NCBI GenBank assembly: GCA_021828925.1
Contig: JAJZCT010000110.1
Span: 1-8,808 of the forward strand
DNA from: Planctomycetota bacterium
Lineage (GTDB): Bacteria; Planctomycetota; Phycisphaerae; WQYP01
DNA length: 8,808 nt
Reading direction: 5' to 3'
Shown in pieces: positions 1 through 6,420 of the stretch. How positions within the stretch are numbered: position 1 is the first letter of the stretch; every line of letters starts with the position of its first letter. The position numbers were made by a program, and so were the translations under genes. The notes beneath the pieces were generated by a model, which was not told the DNA's origin, did no database searches, and saw nothing but the letters and a program-made list of their open reading frames with translations.

Positions 1-105
1 AAAGCTGCGGACTTTCTAGGCATTAACCGCAACACCCTGAACAAAAAAGTAAAAGAAATGGGCATAGAATCCAGCGACCTGCCAGAAACGGATCACGCCA
101 CGTGA
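1..105 (+). CDS. C-terminal fragment of a Fis-type HTH transcriptional regulator (5' end outside the window)
   Basis: Frame 1 is open from the window edge to a TGA at 103-105 and encodes 34 residues. The piece AADFLGINRNTLNKKVKEMG is a classic Fis-type (HTH_8) helix-turn-helix: Ala-Ala in the first helix, LGI at the turn, and an N-T-L-x-x-K recognition helix. This domain normally sits at the extreme C-terminus of NtrC-family sigma-54 activators, related response regulators, or Fis itself, and binds DNA as a dimer. A short polar tail (ESSDLPETDHAT) follows the HTH. The receiver or AAA+ domains that would decide between these options lie upstream of the window. The gene converges on the tRNA and argH and is probably unrelated to the catabolic block. 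The domain call is firm; the protein identity is open. Confidence 0.75.
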   Translation, partial: KAADFLGINRNTLNKKVKEMGIESSDLPETDHAT

Positions 106-233
106 GAGTTGTAACCGCACCGCCGCAGCCGGCGGGCAGCGCCGCCGCCCACGCCGCAACGATTTACCGACACCCAACGAAAACACCGGCTATGGCGTCC
201 TGCGGCCCCGGAAAACAACTCTTAGCCGCGTGT

Positions 234-255
234 GCTCGCACCGCGAGCCCTGTTT
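234..255 (+). terminator. Possible weak terminator downstream of the regulator gene
   Basis: A perfect 6-bp G+C-rich stem (GCTCGC, loop ACC, GCGAGC, 234-248) is followed by CCTGTTT. The stem and short loop fit an intrinsic terminator, but the T run is short and interrupted. It lies about 130 bases after the stop codon at 105, so it is only a candidate. Confidence 0.25.
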
Positions 256-319
256 CAATCCGCTCCGCAGCTTGGGGCCGCGGAGAACCGGAATAGTAGG
301 TTGACGATTGCGGGTCTTC

Positions 320-345
320 GCTGTCTCGGCGACAGCCTCTCTTTT
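320..345 (+). terminator. Possible terminator reading rightward, before the convergent tRNA
   Basis: GCTGTC and GACAGC form a 6-bp stem around TCGGC (320-336), followed by the pyrimidine tail CTCTCTTTT (337-345). The tail makes it directional on the + strand. It would stop transcripts of the upstream regulator before they run antisense into the tRNA. The T tract is interspersed with C, so confidence is low. Confidence 0.3.
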
Positions 346-394
346 GTCCCAGCCGAATGTGCTCTACTATCTACTCTCTCGAAACTCCTGCTCT

Positions 395-415
395 ATTTTG
401 GCCTTCGGCCAAAAT
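395..415. repeat. 9-bp perfect palindromic stem-loop at the tRNA 3' end
   Basis: ATTTTGGCC (395-403) and GGCCAAAAT (407-415) are perfect inverted repeats around a 3-base loop (TTC on +, GAA on -). Base 415 is the complement of the tRNA discriminator A, so the stem begins on the last encoded tRNA base. On both strands the T run comes before the stem and the A run after it, so it is not a canonical intrinsic terminator in either direction. It could protect or define the pre-tRNA 3' end, or act as a factor-dependent stop. Confidence 0.6.
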
Positions 416-489
416 CGGGGCGACAGGATTCGAACCTGCGACTTCCTGGTCCCAAACCAGGCGCTCTAGCCAGGCTGAGCTACGCCCCG
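415..489 (-). tRNA. tRNA-Pro (anticodon TGG), CCA not encoded
   Basis: The - strand folds as a full cloverleaf. The acceptor stem pairs CGGGGCG with CGCCCCG, giving the C1-G72 pair typical of bacterial tRNA-Pro, with discriminator A73. The D arm contains AGCTCAG, and the T arm GCAGGTTCGAATCCTGT carries the invariant TTCGAAT loop. The anticodon stem CCTGG/CCAGG encloses the loop TTTGGGA, giving anticodon TGG, which reads CCA and probably other proline codons. The bases after A73 are TTT, so CCA must be added by nucleotidyltransferase. The gene lies downstream of argH on the same strand, 236 bases away. No duplicate of the tRNA 3' end is visible in the window, so there is no sign of an integrated element. 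Confidence 0.96.
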
Positions 490-499
490 ATGAGGGTGT

Positions 500-528
500 A
501 ATTTACCCGATCTTAGGGAAACGTACAA
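500..528 (-). promoter_or_regulatory. Candidate sigma70-type promoter for tRNA-Pro
   Basis: On the - strand TTGTAC (528-523) is separated by exactly 17 bases from TAAATT (505-500). That gives three of six matches to TTGACA and four of six to TATAAT. Initiation 6-8 bases further on would fall a few bases before the tRNA 5' end at 489, leaving a very short leader for RNase P. Spacing and position are good but the hexamers are weak. The tRNA could instead be read through from argH. Confidence 0.3.
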
Positions 529-698
529 AGCGCGCTGCCCTGGCTTTTTTTGCCACGCCCGGATGCCAAGCCTCCTGATTTTTTACCGGGCAGGTATACA
601 GTAAATCCAATTCCCTGATAATTCTTATTATTCGATCCGAGCGGAATTTATCGGCGCGGCTCGACAGGCTCTCACCGTCACATTGGAAACTGTTCTGG

Positions 699-720
699 CT
701 CGCGTGCACGGCTGCGCGAG
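699..720 (-). terminator. Stem-loop just after argH, possible transcript end
   Basis: Six bases after the argH stop codon the - strand carries CTCGCG and CGCGAG around a 10-base loop (CAGCCGTGCA). The placement suits a transcript 3' end, but no T run follows (the next bases are CCAGAAC). It is better read as a stabilising or factor-dependent structure than as an intrinsic terminator. Confidence 0.3.
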
Positions 721-725
721 ATTTA

Positions 726-2168
726 TTATTGCTTCAGCGCTTTGCTCCACCGTTTGAGTTGTGCGGAAAGCTGCTTTATTCCACCGGCACCCGCCGACTG
801 GTAGGCCGCAACAACATTGCCCGCACCCAACACATCTCGCACATCGGCACCAATTTGCGGTGACATGCTTTGCATAACTTCCAGGGGAATATCCGAGAGT
901 CGCGTAACCCCTTCTCGCTCGCAATACGCGACCATCGAACCCACAATCTGATGAGCTGTGCGGAAAGGCACAGATTTTCGCACGAGATACTCGGCCAATA
1001 CGGTGGCATCCAAAAATCCTTCATCCAGTCGCCGGGCGATGGAATCCGGCTTGATGGCAGCGCTTTTTACCATGGGTGCGGCGATCCGCAGAGATAATTC
1101 CACCGAATCAAACCCCGTAAAGAGCCAGCGTTTATCTTCCTGCATATCCCGGTTGTACGCCAGTGGCTGTCCCTTCAACATGGTCAAAAGCGCAACAAGC
1201 TGGCCATAGACACCGCCGGTGCGGCCGCGAATTAATTCCAGCATGTCCGGGTTGCGCTTCTGCGGCATCATGCTGCTGCCGGTGGTAAACTGATCGGCAA
1301 TACGAATGAAATCAAACTCGGTGGAGCTGTACAAAATCCATTGTTCTGCCCAGCGCGATAAGTGCATGGCAATCATGGAAAGGGCAAAAGCGAACTCCAC
1401 GACAAAGTCCCGATCACTGATGGAATCCAGAGAATTTGCGGTTATGCCCTTCATGCCCAGTTGCCGCCCCACCTGCTGTCGGTCAATAGGCAGCGTGCTG
1501 CCCCCTACCGCGCCGGAGCCTAGTGGACTGATGTTGGTACGATTCCGGCAATCCGCCAGTCGATAGCGATCGCGCTGAAACATTTCCACATACGCCAGAA
1601 GTTCGTGGCCGAAAAGTATCGGCTGCGCCCGCTGCAAATGGGTATAGGCCGGCATGACAATTCCGCCGTCCTGCCGGGCCAGAGCCACAAACGCCCCCTG
1701 CAATTCCGTAAGAAGTTGATCCATACGATCAATGGCGGCCACGCACCAAAGGCGAATATCCAATGCGACCTGATCATTGCGGGACCGTGCCGTGTGAAGC
1801 TTGCGGCCCGGATCACCCACACGTTGAATCAAGGCGGCCTCCACGGCCATGTGAATATCTTCCTGCTTAACATCAAATTCAAACGTGCCAGCGCGTATGT
1901 CGTCTAAAATACTATTCAAGCCCTTGCGAATGGCCGTAAGATCGGTTGCGGAAATCATCCCCTTTGTGCACAGCATGTCCGCGTGCGCCAGTGAGCCCCG
2001 AATATCGTGCTCGGCCAGCCGGTAATCAAAGGAAATGGATTCCACAAATTTTTCCGCCAGCGGATCGGCGGCGTCACCGATCCGCGCTTGCCAAGCCTTG
2101 GCGGGCGTGGCATAAGCGTTGGATTTGTTGAGGGATTTGACGCTTTTTCTGCTCTTTGATTTTGGCAT
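726..2168 (-). CDS. argH: Argininosuccinate lyase
   Basis: Cytosolic enzyme that splits argininosuccinate into arginine and fumarate, the last step of arginine synthesis; it acts as a homotetramer. The 480-residue protein has the aspartase/fumarase superfamily blocks in order: DIRGSLAHA near 55-63, HTARSRNDQVALD (125-137), PAYTHLQRAQPI (173-184, with the Thr-His pair at 176-177) and the signature GSSMMPQKRNP (297-307), whose Ser pair at 298-299 includes the catalytic serine of the mobile loop. All core residues I can check are present, so it should be active. It is slightly longer than usual: a lysine/serine-rich leader of about 23 residues precedes the usual start, and the common WGGRF opening reads WQARI here. 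The ATG at 2168 has only a weak purine-rich stretch upstream (GAAGAAGAG). No other arg gene is nearby. A separate promoter is likely in the preceding gap. Confidence 0.96.
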   Translation of the reverse strand: MPKSKSRKSVKSLNKSNAYATPAKAWQARIGDAADPLAEKFVESISFDYRLAEHDIRGSLAHADMLCTKGMISATDLTAIRKGLNSILDDIRAGTFEFDVKQEDIHMAVEAALIQRVGDPGRKLHTARSRNDQVALDIRLWCVAAIDRMDQLLTELQGAFVALARQDGGIVMPAYTHLQRAQPILFGHELLAYVEMFQRDRYRLADCRNRTNISPLGSGAVGGSTLPIDRQQVGRQLGMKGITANSLDSISDRDFVVEFAFALSMIAMHLSRWAEQWILYSSTEFDFIRIADQFTTGSSMMPQKRNPDMLELIRGRTGGVYGQLVALLTMLKGQPLAYNRDMQEDKRWLFTGFDSVELSLRIAAPMVKSAAIKPDSIARRLDEGFLDATVLAEYLVRKSVPFRTAHQIVGSMVAYCEREGVTRLSDIPLEVMQSMSPQIGADVRDVLGAGNVVAAYQSAGAGGIKQLSAQLKRWSKALKQ

Positions 2169-2261
2169 GTTTTATAGTCTCTTCTTCAAAACAGTAGCTG
2201 CCTGTCATGGTCATGCTGAGCCATGTGCCAGGCTTCGCCAATCCGTGTTCACGCTTTCAAG

Positions 2262-2279
2262 CAGCGGATTTAATCGCTG
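2262..2279. promoter_or_regulatory. Inverted repeat over the predicted argH transcription start
   Basis: CAGCG (2262-2266) and CGCTG (2275-2279) form a 5-bp inverted repeat with an 8-base A/T-rich centre, directly after the candidate -10 element. The predicted start site falls inside it. This placement suits an operator or a 5'-end hairpin. It does not resemble the ARG box of the ArgR family as I know it. Short repeats like this arise easily by chance. Confidence 0.25.
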
Positions 2280-2308
2280 ATTTTAGGGCCGGCAGCAATA
2301 TGCCTCAA
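2280..2308 (-). promoter_or_regulatory. Candidate sigma70-type promoter for argH
   Basis: The - strand carries TTGAGG (2308-2303), a 17-base spacer, then TAAAAT (2285-2280): four of six matches to the -35 consensus and five of six to the -10. Initiation would be near 2273, leaving a leader of about 105 bases before the argH ATG at 2168. It lies after the stop codon of the FAH-family gene, so argH could be expressed apart from the catabolic block. The consensus used is that of E. coli sigma70, which may not be exact for this organism. Confidence 0.45.
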
Positions 2309-2333
2309 GTACGCCCTCTGTATCCACGGCAGA

Positions 2334-3140
2334 TCACACCGCTTCCGCAACAACCGGATTGGCCAGAACGCCGATTTTCTCGATCTCAACCTCTATCTGA
2401 TCGCCCGGTTTAAGCCACAGCGGCGGTTGCCGCGCCATGCCCACACCTTCCGGCGTGCCGGTTAAAATTACCGTGCCGGGCAGGAGTGTCGTGGATCCGG
2501 AAAGAAATTCAATGATGCGCTCTACTGAAAAAATCATATCCGCGGTATTGGATTGCTGCCGCGTTTGACCATTTACTCGCGTCTGAATGCTCAACTTGTT
2601 CGGATCGCCGATTTCGTCCAACGTAACAATCGCCGGCCCCAGAGGGCAGAAGGTGTCAAACGTTTTTCCACGACACCATTGTGATCCCCCCCGCTGGATC
2701 TGCCAGTCACGCGCGGAAATATCATTGGCGGCGGTGAACCCCAATACGTAATCAAGCGACTGATCCGCCGAAACGTTTTTGGCCTTGCGTCCGATCACAA
2801 TAGCTAATTCGCATTCGTAATCCACCTGATCGCTGTTCAGATGCCGCGGCAACGTCACGGGATCAACGGGGTTCTGAACCGCCGCTGGATTTTTCATAAA
2901 TAGCACCGGAAATTCCGGGATGCGGGCATTCGTTTCCGCAGCGTGCCGCCGATAATTCAAACCGATACAGAAAATAGCTGTCGGCTGAACCGGAGCCAGC
3001 AGTTTCACCGGTCGGAACCGCTGGTCTGTGAGCGTAAAGGATTCAAACAGATCGCCCGTGATGAGACGGACCTGGCCATCGGGTTCAAGTACGCCGCAAT
3101 GGCATTGACCCTGAACATCAGAAAATCGAACAATCTTCAT
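2334..3140 (-). CDS. Fumarylacetoacetate hydrolase (FAH) family protein, probable acylpyruvate or diketo-acid hydrolase or isomerase
   Basis: Soluble metal-dependent enzyme of the FAH superfamily. Members cleave C-C bonds in 2,4-diketo acids (fumarylpyruvate, 2,4-diketo-3-deoxy sugar acids) or isomerise and decarboxylate related compounds. From the ATG at 3140 the protein has 268 residues. It shows GLNYRRHAAE (60-69, with the family His66 and Glu69), metal ligands Glu109 and Glu111 in DYECELAIVIG and Asp140 in NDISARD, Lys159 in RGKTFDTFCPLGP, and the C-terminal TGTPEGVG. The full ligand set argues for an active enzyme. I chose this ATG because AAGGA lies 7 bases upstream and the family starts here (MKIVRF); an in-frame GTG at 3167 adds nine residues but has no Shine-Dalgarno. 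It is the last gene of the block, 36 bases after the dehydrogenase gene. Exact substrate unknown. Confidence 0.9.
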   Translation of the reverse strand: MKIVRFSDVQGQCHCGVLEPDGQVRLITGDLFESFTLTDQRFRPVKLLAPVQPTAIFCIGLNYRRHAAETNARIPEFPVLFMKNPAAVQNPVDPVTLPRHLNSDQVDYECELAIVIGRKAKNVSADQSLDYVLGFTAANDISARDWQIQRGGSQWCRGKTFDTFCPLGPAIVTLDEIGDPNKLSIQTRVNGQTRQQSNTADMIFSVERIIEFLSGSTTLLPGTVILTGTPEGVGMARQPPLWLKPGDQIEVEIEKIGVLANPVVAEAV

Positions 3141-3176
3141 GCGTTGATCCTTTTTGATTTCCGACACGGATGCAGT

Positions 3177-4127
3177 TTAAACAACAATCTGATTTTTTAA
3201 CACTTCGCCGCGCAAGGCCCGAACTACTTCCTCCGCAGCCAGGCGTTGCAGCTTGGGCACACTTTGGTCGCTGAACCACCCGATGTGCGAAGTCAGGATG
3301 GCAGTGTTACAGTGCCGCAATGGATGCTCCGCCGGAAGCGGTTCTGGGTCAAATACATCGACTCCTGCACCGGCGATCCCTCGGGCCTGCAACGCGTCCG
3401 CCAAAGCGGCCGCGTCGATCAGCCCGCCCCGGGCGGTGTTGATAAGGATGGCGGTGGGTTTCATCTTCGCCAAGGTGGACGCGTTGATCAGATATCTGGT
3501 CTGCGGTGTCAAGGGCAAATGCAGCGATAGCACATCCGCCTGTGCGAACAGATCTCCCAAGGTTAATTGCGTGACGCCATTGGCGGCAAATACTTCCGGT
3601 TTAACATACGGATCATACGCCGCGAGCCGGCAGCCAAGCGCGCCGGCGCGAGCTAGTACGGCGCGGGCGATGCGACCCAAGCCTGCGGTGGCAAATGTCA
3701 TTGTATTTAACGCGGGCATGGGATAATCGGGGGTTATTTTCCAAGTACCACTGCGTACGCGACGATCAATCATCGTCAACTGGCGGGCCAGGGACAAGGC
3801 CAAGGCCAAGGCATGGTCCGCGACCTCGTCAATGCAATAATCGGGTACGTTGCATACTGGAATACCACGGGCTTTGGCGGCGACGATATCCACATTGTCC
3901 ACGCCAATGCCATAACGCACGATGACCCGACATTTGTTAAGGCCGTTGATCACCGCGGCGGTTATCGGTGCCCATTGCACCAGCAGCGCATCGGCATCTG
4001 CCGCCGCCGAAAGTACCGCCTCGGGAGACTTGCATTGACCAGCCAAAAGATCATGGCCGGCGGAATTTATGATGTGTCGTTCCTGGTGAATATCTGAGAA
4101 CCCGTAGTCGGTAATAAATACTTTCAT
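3177..4127 (-). CDS. CtBP-like D-isomer-specific 2-hydroxyacid dehydrogenase
   Basis: NAD-dependent oxidoreductase that interconverts a 2-keto and a D-2-hydroxy acid (family knowledge). The 316 residues match the bacterial branch related to C-terminal-binding protein: MKVFITDYGF opening, VRYGIGVDNVD (70-80), IPVCNVPDYCIDEVADHA (89-106), nucleotide-binding segment AGLGRIARA (148-156), NTARGGLID (230-238) with catalytic Arg233, Glu262 in DVFDPEPLP, and His281 in SHIGWFSDQS. The Arg/Glu/His triad is complete. The third Gly of the GxGxxG motif is Ala154, which should still allow Rossmann folding. Asp172 at the end of the next strand (AAYDPY) fits NAD preference. Its ATG overlaps the stop of the upstream ADC-like gene (ATGA), and GGAG lies 6 bases-odd upstream. 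The substrate is probably a keto acid produced by its neighbours, though phosphoglycerate-type activity cannot be excluded by sequence alone. Confidence 0.93.
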   Translation of the reverse strand: MKVFITDYGFSDIHQERHIINSAGHDLLAGQCKSPEAVLSAAADADALLVQWAPITAAVINGLNKCRVIVRYGIGVDNVDIVAAKARGIPVCNVPDYCIDEVADHALALALSLARQLTMIDRRVRSGTWKITPDYPMPALNTMTFATAGLGRIARAVLARAGALGCRLAAYDPYVKPEVFAANGVTQLTLGDLFAQADVLSLHLPLTPQTRYLINASTLAKMKPTAILINTARGGLIDAAALADALQARGIAGAGVDVFDPEPLPAEHPLRHCNTAILTSHIGWFSDQSVPKLQRLAAEEVVRALRGEVLKNQIVV

Positions 4128-4870
4128 GCGGACTCCAGATAGTCATGGACAACAGTTCCCGGAATCAATGTAAATTCGGCACGCCAGAAATAGGCATCGG
4201 CCGTTTTTATCACCGGTAATTCATAAAGCGGAGCCAGGATATGAGGCCGCAGATCCACCGAACAGGGTCCGCGCCAGCATTCATGCACCTTAACATCGGT
4301 TAAGGCGCGGCAGGTAATCTGGCGGACCGCAGGCTGTCCATCAATATGCCGCAACAACTTGAAATTCAGATTTACCGCAAAGTCAAACGTATCGCGTTTT
4401 AAATTCGCAAGGTCTCCGCGCTGATGCTTGTAGCCCATGGTGCCGGTGACTATATCAATGCCGTTGCGTTCCAGAATACCCACAATAAGATCACCCCGGA
4501 ATTCCACCCGTGGATTCCCCCATTTCTTGGGCTGACCGTGTATGCCGCGGCCCTGCGCCAAGCCGCCATCACTGTTGAGAAAAAGAAAAGGCGAAAATCC
4601 GCCGCTGATTTTTCCGGGTAATTCGGCACCCAGCATGACATTGCACTCTCCATAACGCCCGAGATAGTCCACATCATTCATATTGTAAATGTGAATCAGC
4701 ACGCTATCACTGATCGGCATCAGGGGCGCGGGGGTCAGTCGGCGCACCGCTTCCGGGGTGGTTCGGTAGACCAGCGTCAACACCTCGACATCGCGGAAAG
4801 TAAACGGAAAAGGGGGTTCCAAGGGCGCGGCTAACGGCGTGGACCATGCCTCAGCGGGATCCATAGTCAT
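4124..4870 (-). CDS. Acetoacetate decarboxylase (ADC) family protein
   Basis: ADC-family enzymes form a Schiff base between an active-site lysine and a keto acid, then decarboxylate it; some relatives do aldolase-dehydratase chemistry instead. The 248-residue length matches the family. The lysine pair sits at 115-116 in HGQPKKWGNP. Long family blocks follow, including TMGYKHQ (144-150), TDVKVHECWRGP (191-202) and the C-terminal VVHDYL. Glu75 in LGRYGE corresponds to Glu76 of Clostridium acetobutylicum ADC. Compared with that enzyme from memory, the residues equivalent to Arg29 and Glu61 appear to be Val28 and His60, and GRE before the lysines reads GRG. The substrate may therefore not be acetoacetate. 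The ATG overlaps the upstream stop codon (ATGA). GAGGAGG lies 4 bases before it, and a second in-frame ATG at codon 3 is an alternative start. Confidence 0.9.
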   Translation of the reverse strand: MTMDPAEAWSTPLAAPLEPPFPFTFRDVEVLTLVYRTTPEAVRRLTPAPLMPISDSVLIHIYNMNDVDYLGRYGECNVMLGAELPGKISGGFSPFLFLNSDGGLAQGRGIHGQPKKWGNPRVEFRGDLIVGILERNGIDIVTGTMGYKHQRGDLANLKRDTFDFAVNLNFKLLRHIDGQPAVRQITCRALTDVKVHECWRGPCSVDLRPHILAPLYELPVIKTADAYFWRAEFTLIPGTVVHDYLESA

Positions 4871-5619
4871 GGGGCCTCCTCTGGGCGCGGGGCAGAAACC
4901 GGAGCCGTTTTGCCGACACGCTCATAATAGTGTGCGGGAATTTTATTAGGGTCTTTGTAGATATACCATACGCAGGGATCTTCAGCGTTTTCGGGATATT
5001 CGGTCACGCGCATTGGATGACCATAGTTTTCAATCGCCATGATTTCATTGACCATCGAACAATGGGCGCAGTAATAGCAGACGCGTTGCCTGCCCCAGGT
5101 CCAGGAATGCGGACCTTTTGAAAAACCGAAAAGTTCAGGTCGCGGTTCCGCGCCGCTCTCCACCCGCTGGCGCGCCACACCGCCGCTGCCGCACGGTGCT
5201 AATGTCAGCTTATAACGATCTGGTTCCTCGGCAACCTCGATGTCCCCCTGTCTGCCCGGCCCCATGAGGTGACCGCGCAATCCTTCAACTGTCAGTTGCA
5301 ACTGGGTCGTGACATCACTGGCCATGACTTTGTCATAGCGGGCGCGATAGTAACTGCCCAGGACCGACCGCATGGCTTTTTCCAGAGCATCTTCGCCATA
5401 AGTGTCGGCAATATACGTAAAAAAGGACCACGACCAGTTTACGAACATATCATGAACCACCTGCCATTCCAGTCGGGCATATTCAACAATTTTTCTGGCT
5501 TCTGTCACATCGCCGCGCTCCATGGCCTCATAGGCGAAACGCAACGATGAAATACCCACCTCGCCGGGTTGGTCCTGCCGCAGATCGCGTTGAATCAACT
5601 GCGAAAGCTCAATATTCAT
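4867..5619 (-). CDS. Conserved-type protein of unknown function with a CxxCxxC motif
   Basis: I cannot assign this 250-residue protein to a characterised enzyme. It is soluble, with no signal peptide or membrane segment visible. Residues 22-100 look helical and are rich in acidic and aromatic residues (RFAYEAMERGDVTEARK, WQVVHDMFVNWSWSFFTYIADTYG). The C-terminal half has APCGSGG (141-147), CYYCAHC (181-187) with Cys181, Cys184, Cys187 and His186, a fifth Cys216 in DPCVWYIYKDP, and a Pro-rich tail. The Cys/His spacing could bind zinc or an iron-sulfur centre, or carry a redox thiol; this is inference. I have a weak impression of similar proteins next to ADC-family and SDR genes elsewhere. The ATG at 5619 has AGGGA a few bases upstream, after a 12-base gap, and its stop overlaps the ADC-like start. 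It may be an auxiliary subunit or a novel hydrolase/lyase. Confidence 0.85.
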   Translation of the reverse strand: MNIELSQLIQRDLRQDQPGEVGISSLRFAYEAMERGDVTEARKIVEYARLEWQVVHDMFVNWSWSFFTYIADTYGEDALEKAMRSVLGSYYRARYDKVMASDVTTQLQLTVEGLRGHLMGPGRQGDIEVAEEPDRYKLTLAPCGSGGVARQRVESGAEPRPELFGFSKGPHSWTWGRQRVCYYCAHCSMVNEIMAIENYGHPMRVTEYPENAEDPCVWYIYKDPNKIPAHYYERVGKTAPVSAPRPEEAP

Positions 5620-5631
5620 TTTTTATTCCCT

Positions 5632-6420
5632 TTAACAGGTCAGCATGAATCCACCGCAGACATTAATTTCCTGCGCGGTAATAAAACCGGCGTGGGCAGA
5701 CGCCAGAAACACTATCAGATTGGCGACATCTTCCACCGTTCCCAAGCGCTGCAGCGGCGTGTCGGCCGTCCAATTCCGGACCAGTTCCTCAGCCGGCTTG
5801 CCGGTTATTGGCTCAAGTTCCTGAAAATTACGCTTCCACATATCGGTCAACACCACCGCCGGGCAGACCGTATTGACGGTAATGCCCTTCTTGCCATAGG
5901 CCAGAGCCAGAGACTCTGTGACATTCGCCACGCCCGCCTTGGCCGCGGCGTAATGGGCAGAAAAAGCCCGGCCCTTTCGTCCGGCGTTGGAACCGAGGTT
6001 GATGATACGTCCCCCGCGCTGCGGTTCCATGACTTCCGCCGCGGCCACGGCGAGAAAATAAAGTGATTTCAGATTAGTCTCCAGCACCTCATCCCATTCA
6101 TCCGGGCTGATTTTATTGGCGGCGGTGAAATGACACACGCCTGCTGAATTCACCAGAATGTCGAGGTGGGCCGCATGGGCCATTGTCTGCGCGATGACAT
6201 CGGATACAGCCACCGCAGGGCGCAAATCCTTTACAATCGTCAGATGTCCGCCGCCGATATCGGGAAGACCCGCCATGGTTTCAGCAAGCGCCTGACCGTT
6301 ACGATCCACGCCGACAATGCGGGCACCGCACTGGGCCAGCATCCGGGCAGTTGCCCGTCCGAACCCGCTGCCGGCACCGGTGATGATTGCGGTTTTATCT
6401 TTGAAATCTAAAGTTATCAT
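5632..6420 (-). CDS. SDR-family oxidoreductase, probably NAD-dependent
   Basis: Classical short-chain dehydrogenase/reductase of 262 residues. It has the Rossmann motif TGAGSGFG (14-21), NSAG (91-94) and the catalytic tetrad Asn116, Ser144, Tyr157 and Lys161 (YAAAK). Asp39 at the end of the second strand (GVDRNG) favours NAD(H) over NADP(H), suggesting an oxidative catabolic role. The C-terminus is the usual tetramer-forming region (FITAQEINVCGG). An insertion-like segment at about 193-220 (MWKRNFQELEPITGKPAEE) covers the substrate lid, as in dehydrogenases of sugar acids or alcohols. The specificity cannot be read from this. The start ATG overlaps the MBL-fold gene stop (ATGA), with only a weak Shine-Dalgarno, consistent with translational coupling. 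It is the second SDR of the block and clearly diverged from the first, so not a tandem duplicate. Confidence 0.94.
   Translation of the reverse strand: MITLDFKDKTAIITGAGSGFGRATARMLAQCGARIVGVDRNGQALAETMAGLPDIGGGHLTIVKDLRPAVAVSDVIAQTMAHAAHLDILVNSAGVCHFTAANKISPDEWDEVLETNLKSLYFLAVAAAEVMEPQRGGRIINLGSNAGRKGRAFSAHYAAAKAGVANVTESLALAYGKKGITVNTVCPAVVLTDMWKRNFQELEPITGKPAEELVRNWTADTPLQRLGTVEDVANLIVFLASAHAGFITAQEINVCGGFMLTC

Larger units (their letters stand above)
106..414. other. Intergenic region with no supported gene; several short perfect inverted repeats
   Basis: No frame here gives a protein that looks real; the short open frames are compositional. Perfect inverted repeats are visible at 120-135 (6 bp, loop CAGC), 234-248 (GCTCGC/GCGAGC, loop ACC), 263-285 (CTCCGC/GCGGAG, 11-base loop) and 320-336 (GCTGTC/GACAGC, loop TCGGC). 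The palindrome at 395-415 runs one base past the end of the region. Some may end transcription from the upstream + strand regulator gene. None has a strong T tract. No known RNA family was recognised. Confidence 0.5.

Noticed and set aside
415..489. tRNA-Pro as an integration (att) site for a mobile element
   Set aside because: No second copy of the tRNA 3' end, no integrase and no transposase is visible in the window.
547..563. TGGC, seven T, GCCA as a terminator
   Set aside because: The T run is the loop of a 4-bp stem, not a tail after it, so it does not have terminator geometry.
3141..3167. GTG start extending the FAH-family protein by nine residues
   Set aside because: No Shine-Dalgarno before it, while the ATG at 3140 has AAGGA at good spacing and matches the family start.
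3253..3726. 157-residue open frame on the + strand
   Set aside because: Lies fully antisense to the clear D-2-hydroxyacid dehydrogenase gene, and its protein has no recognisable motif.
5569..6066. 165-residue open frame on the + strand
   Set aside because: Antisense to the SDR gene with intact catalytic motifs; composition looks like a reverse shadow.
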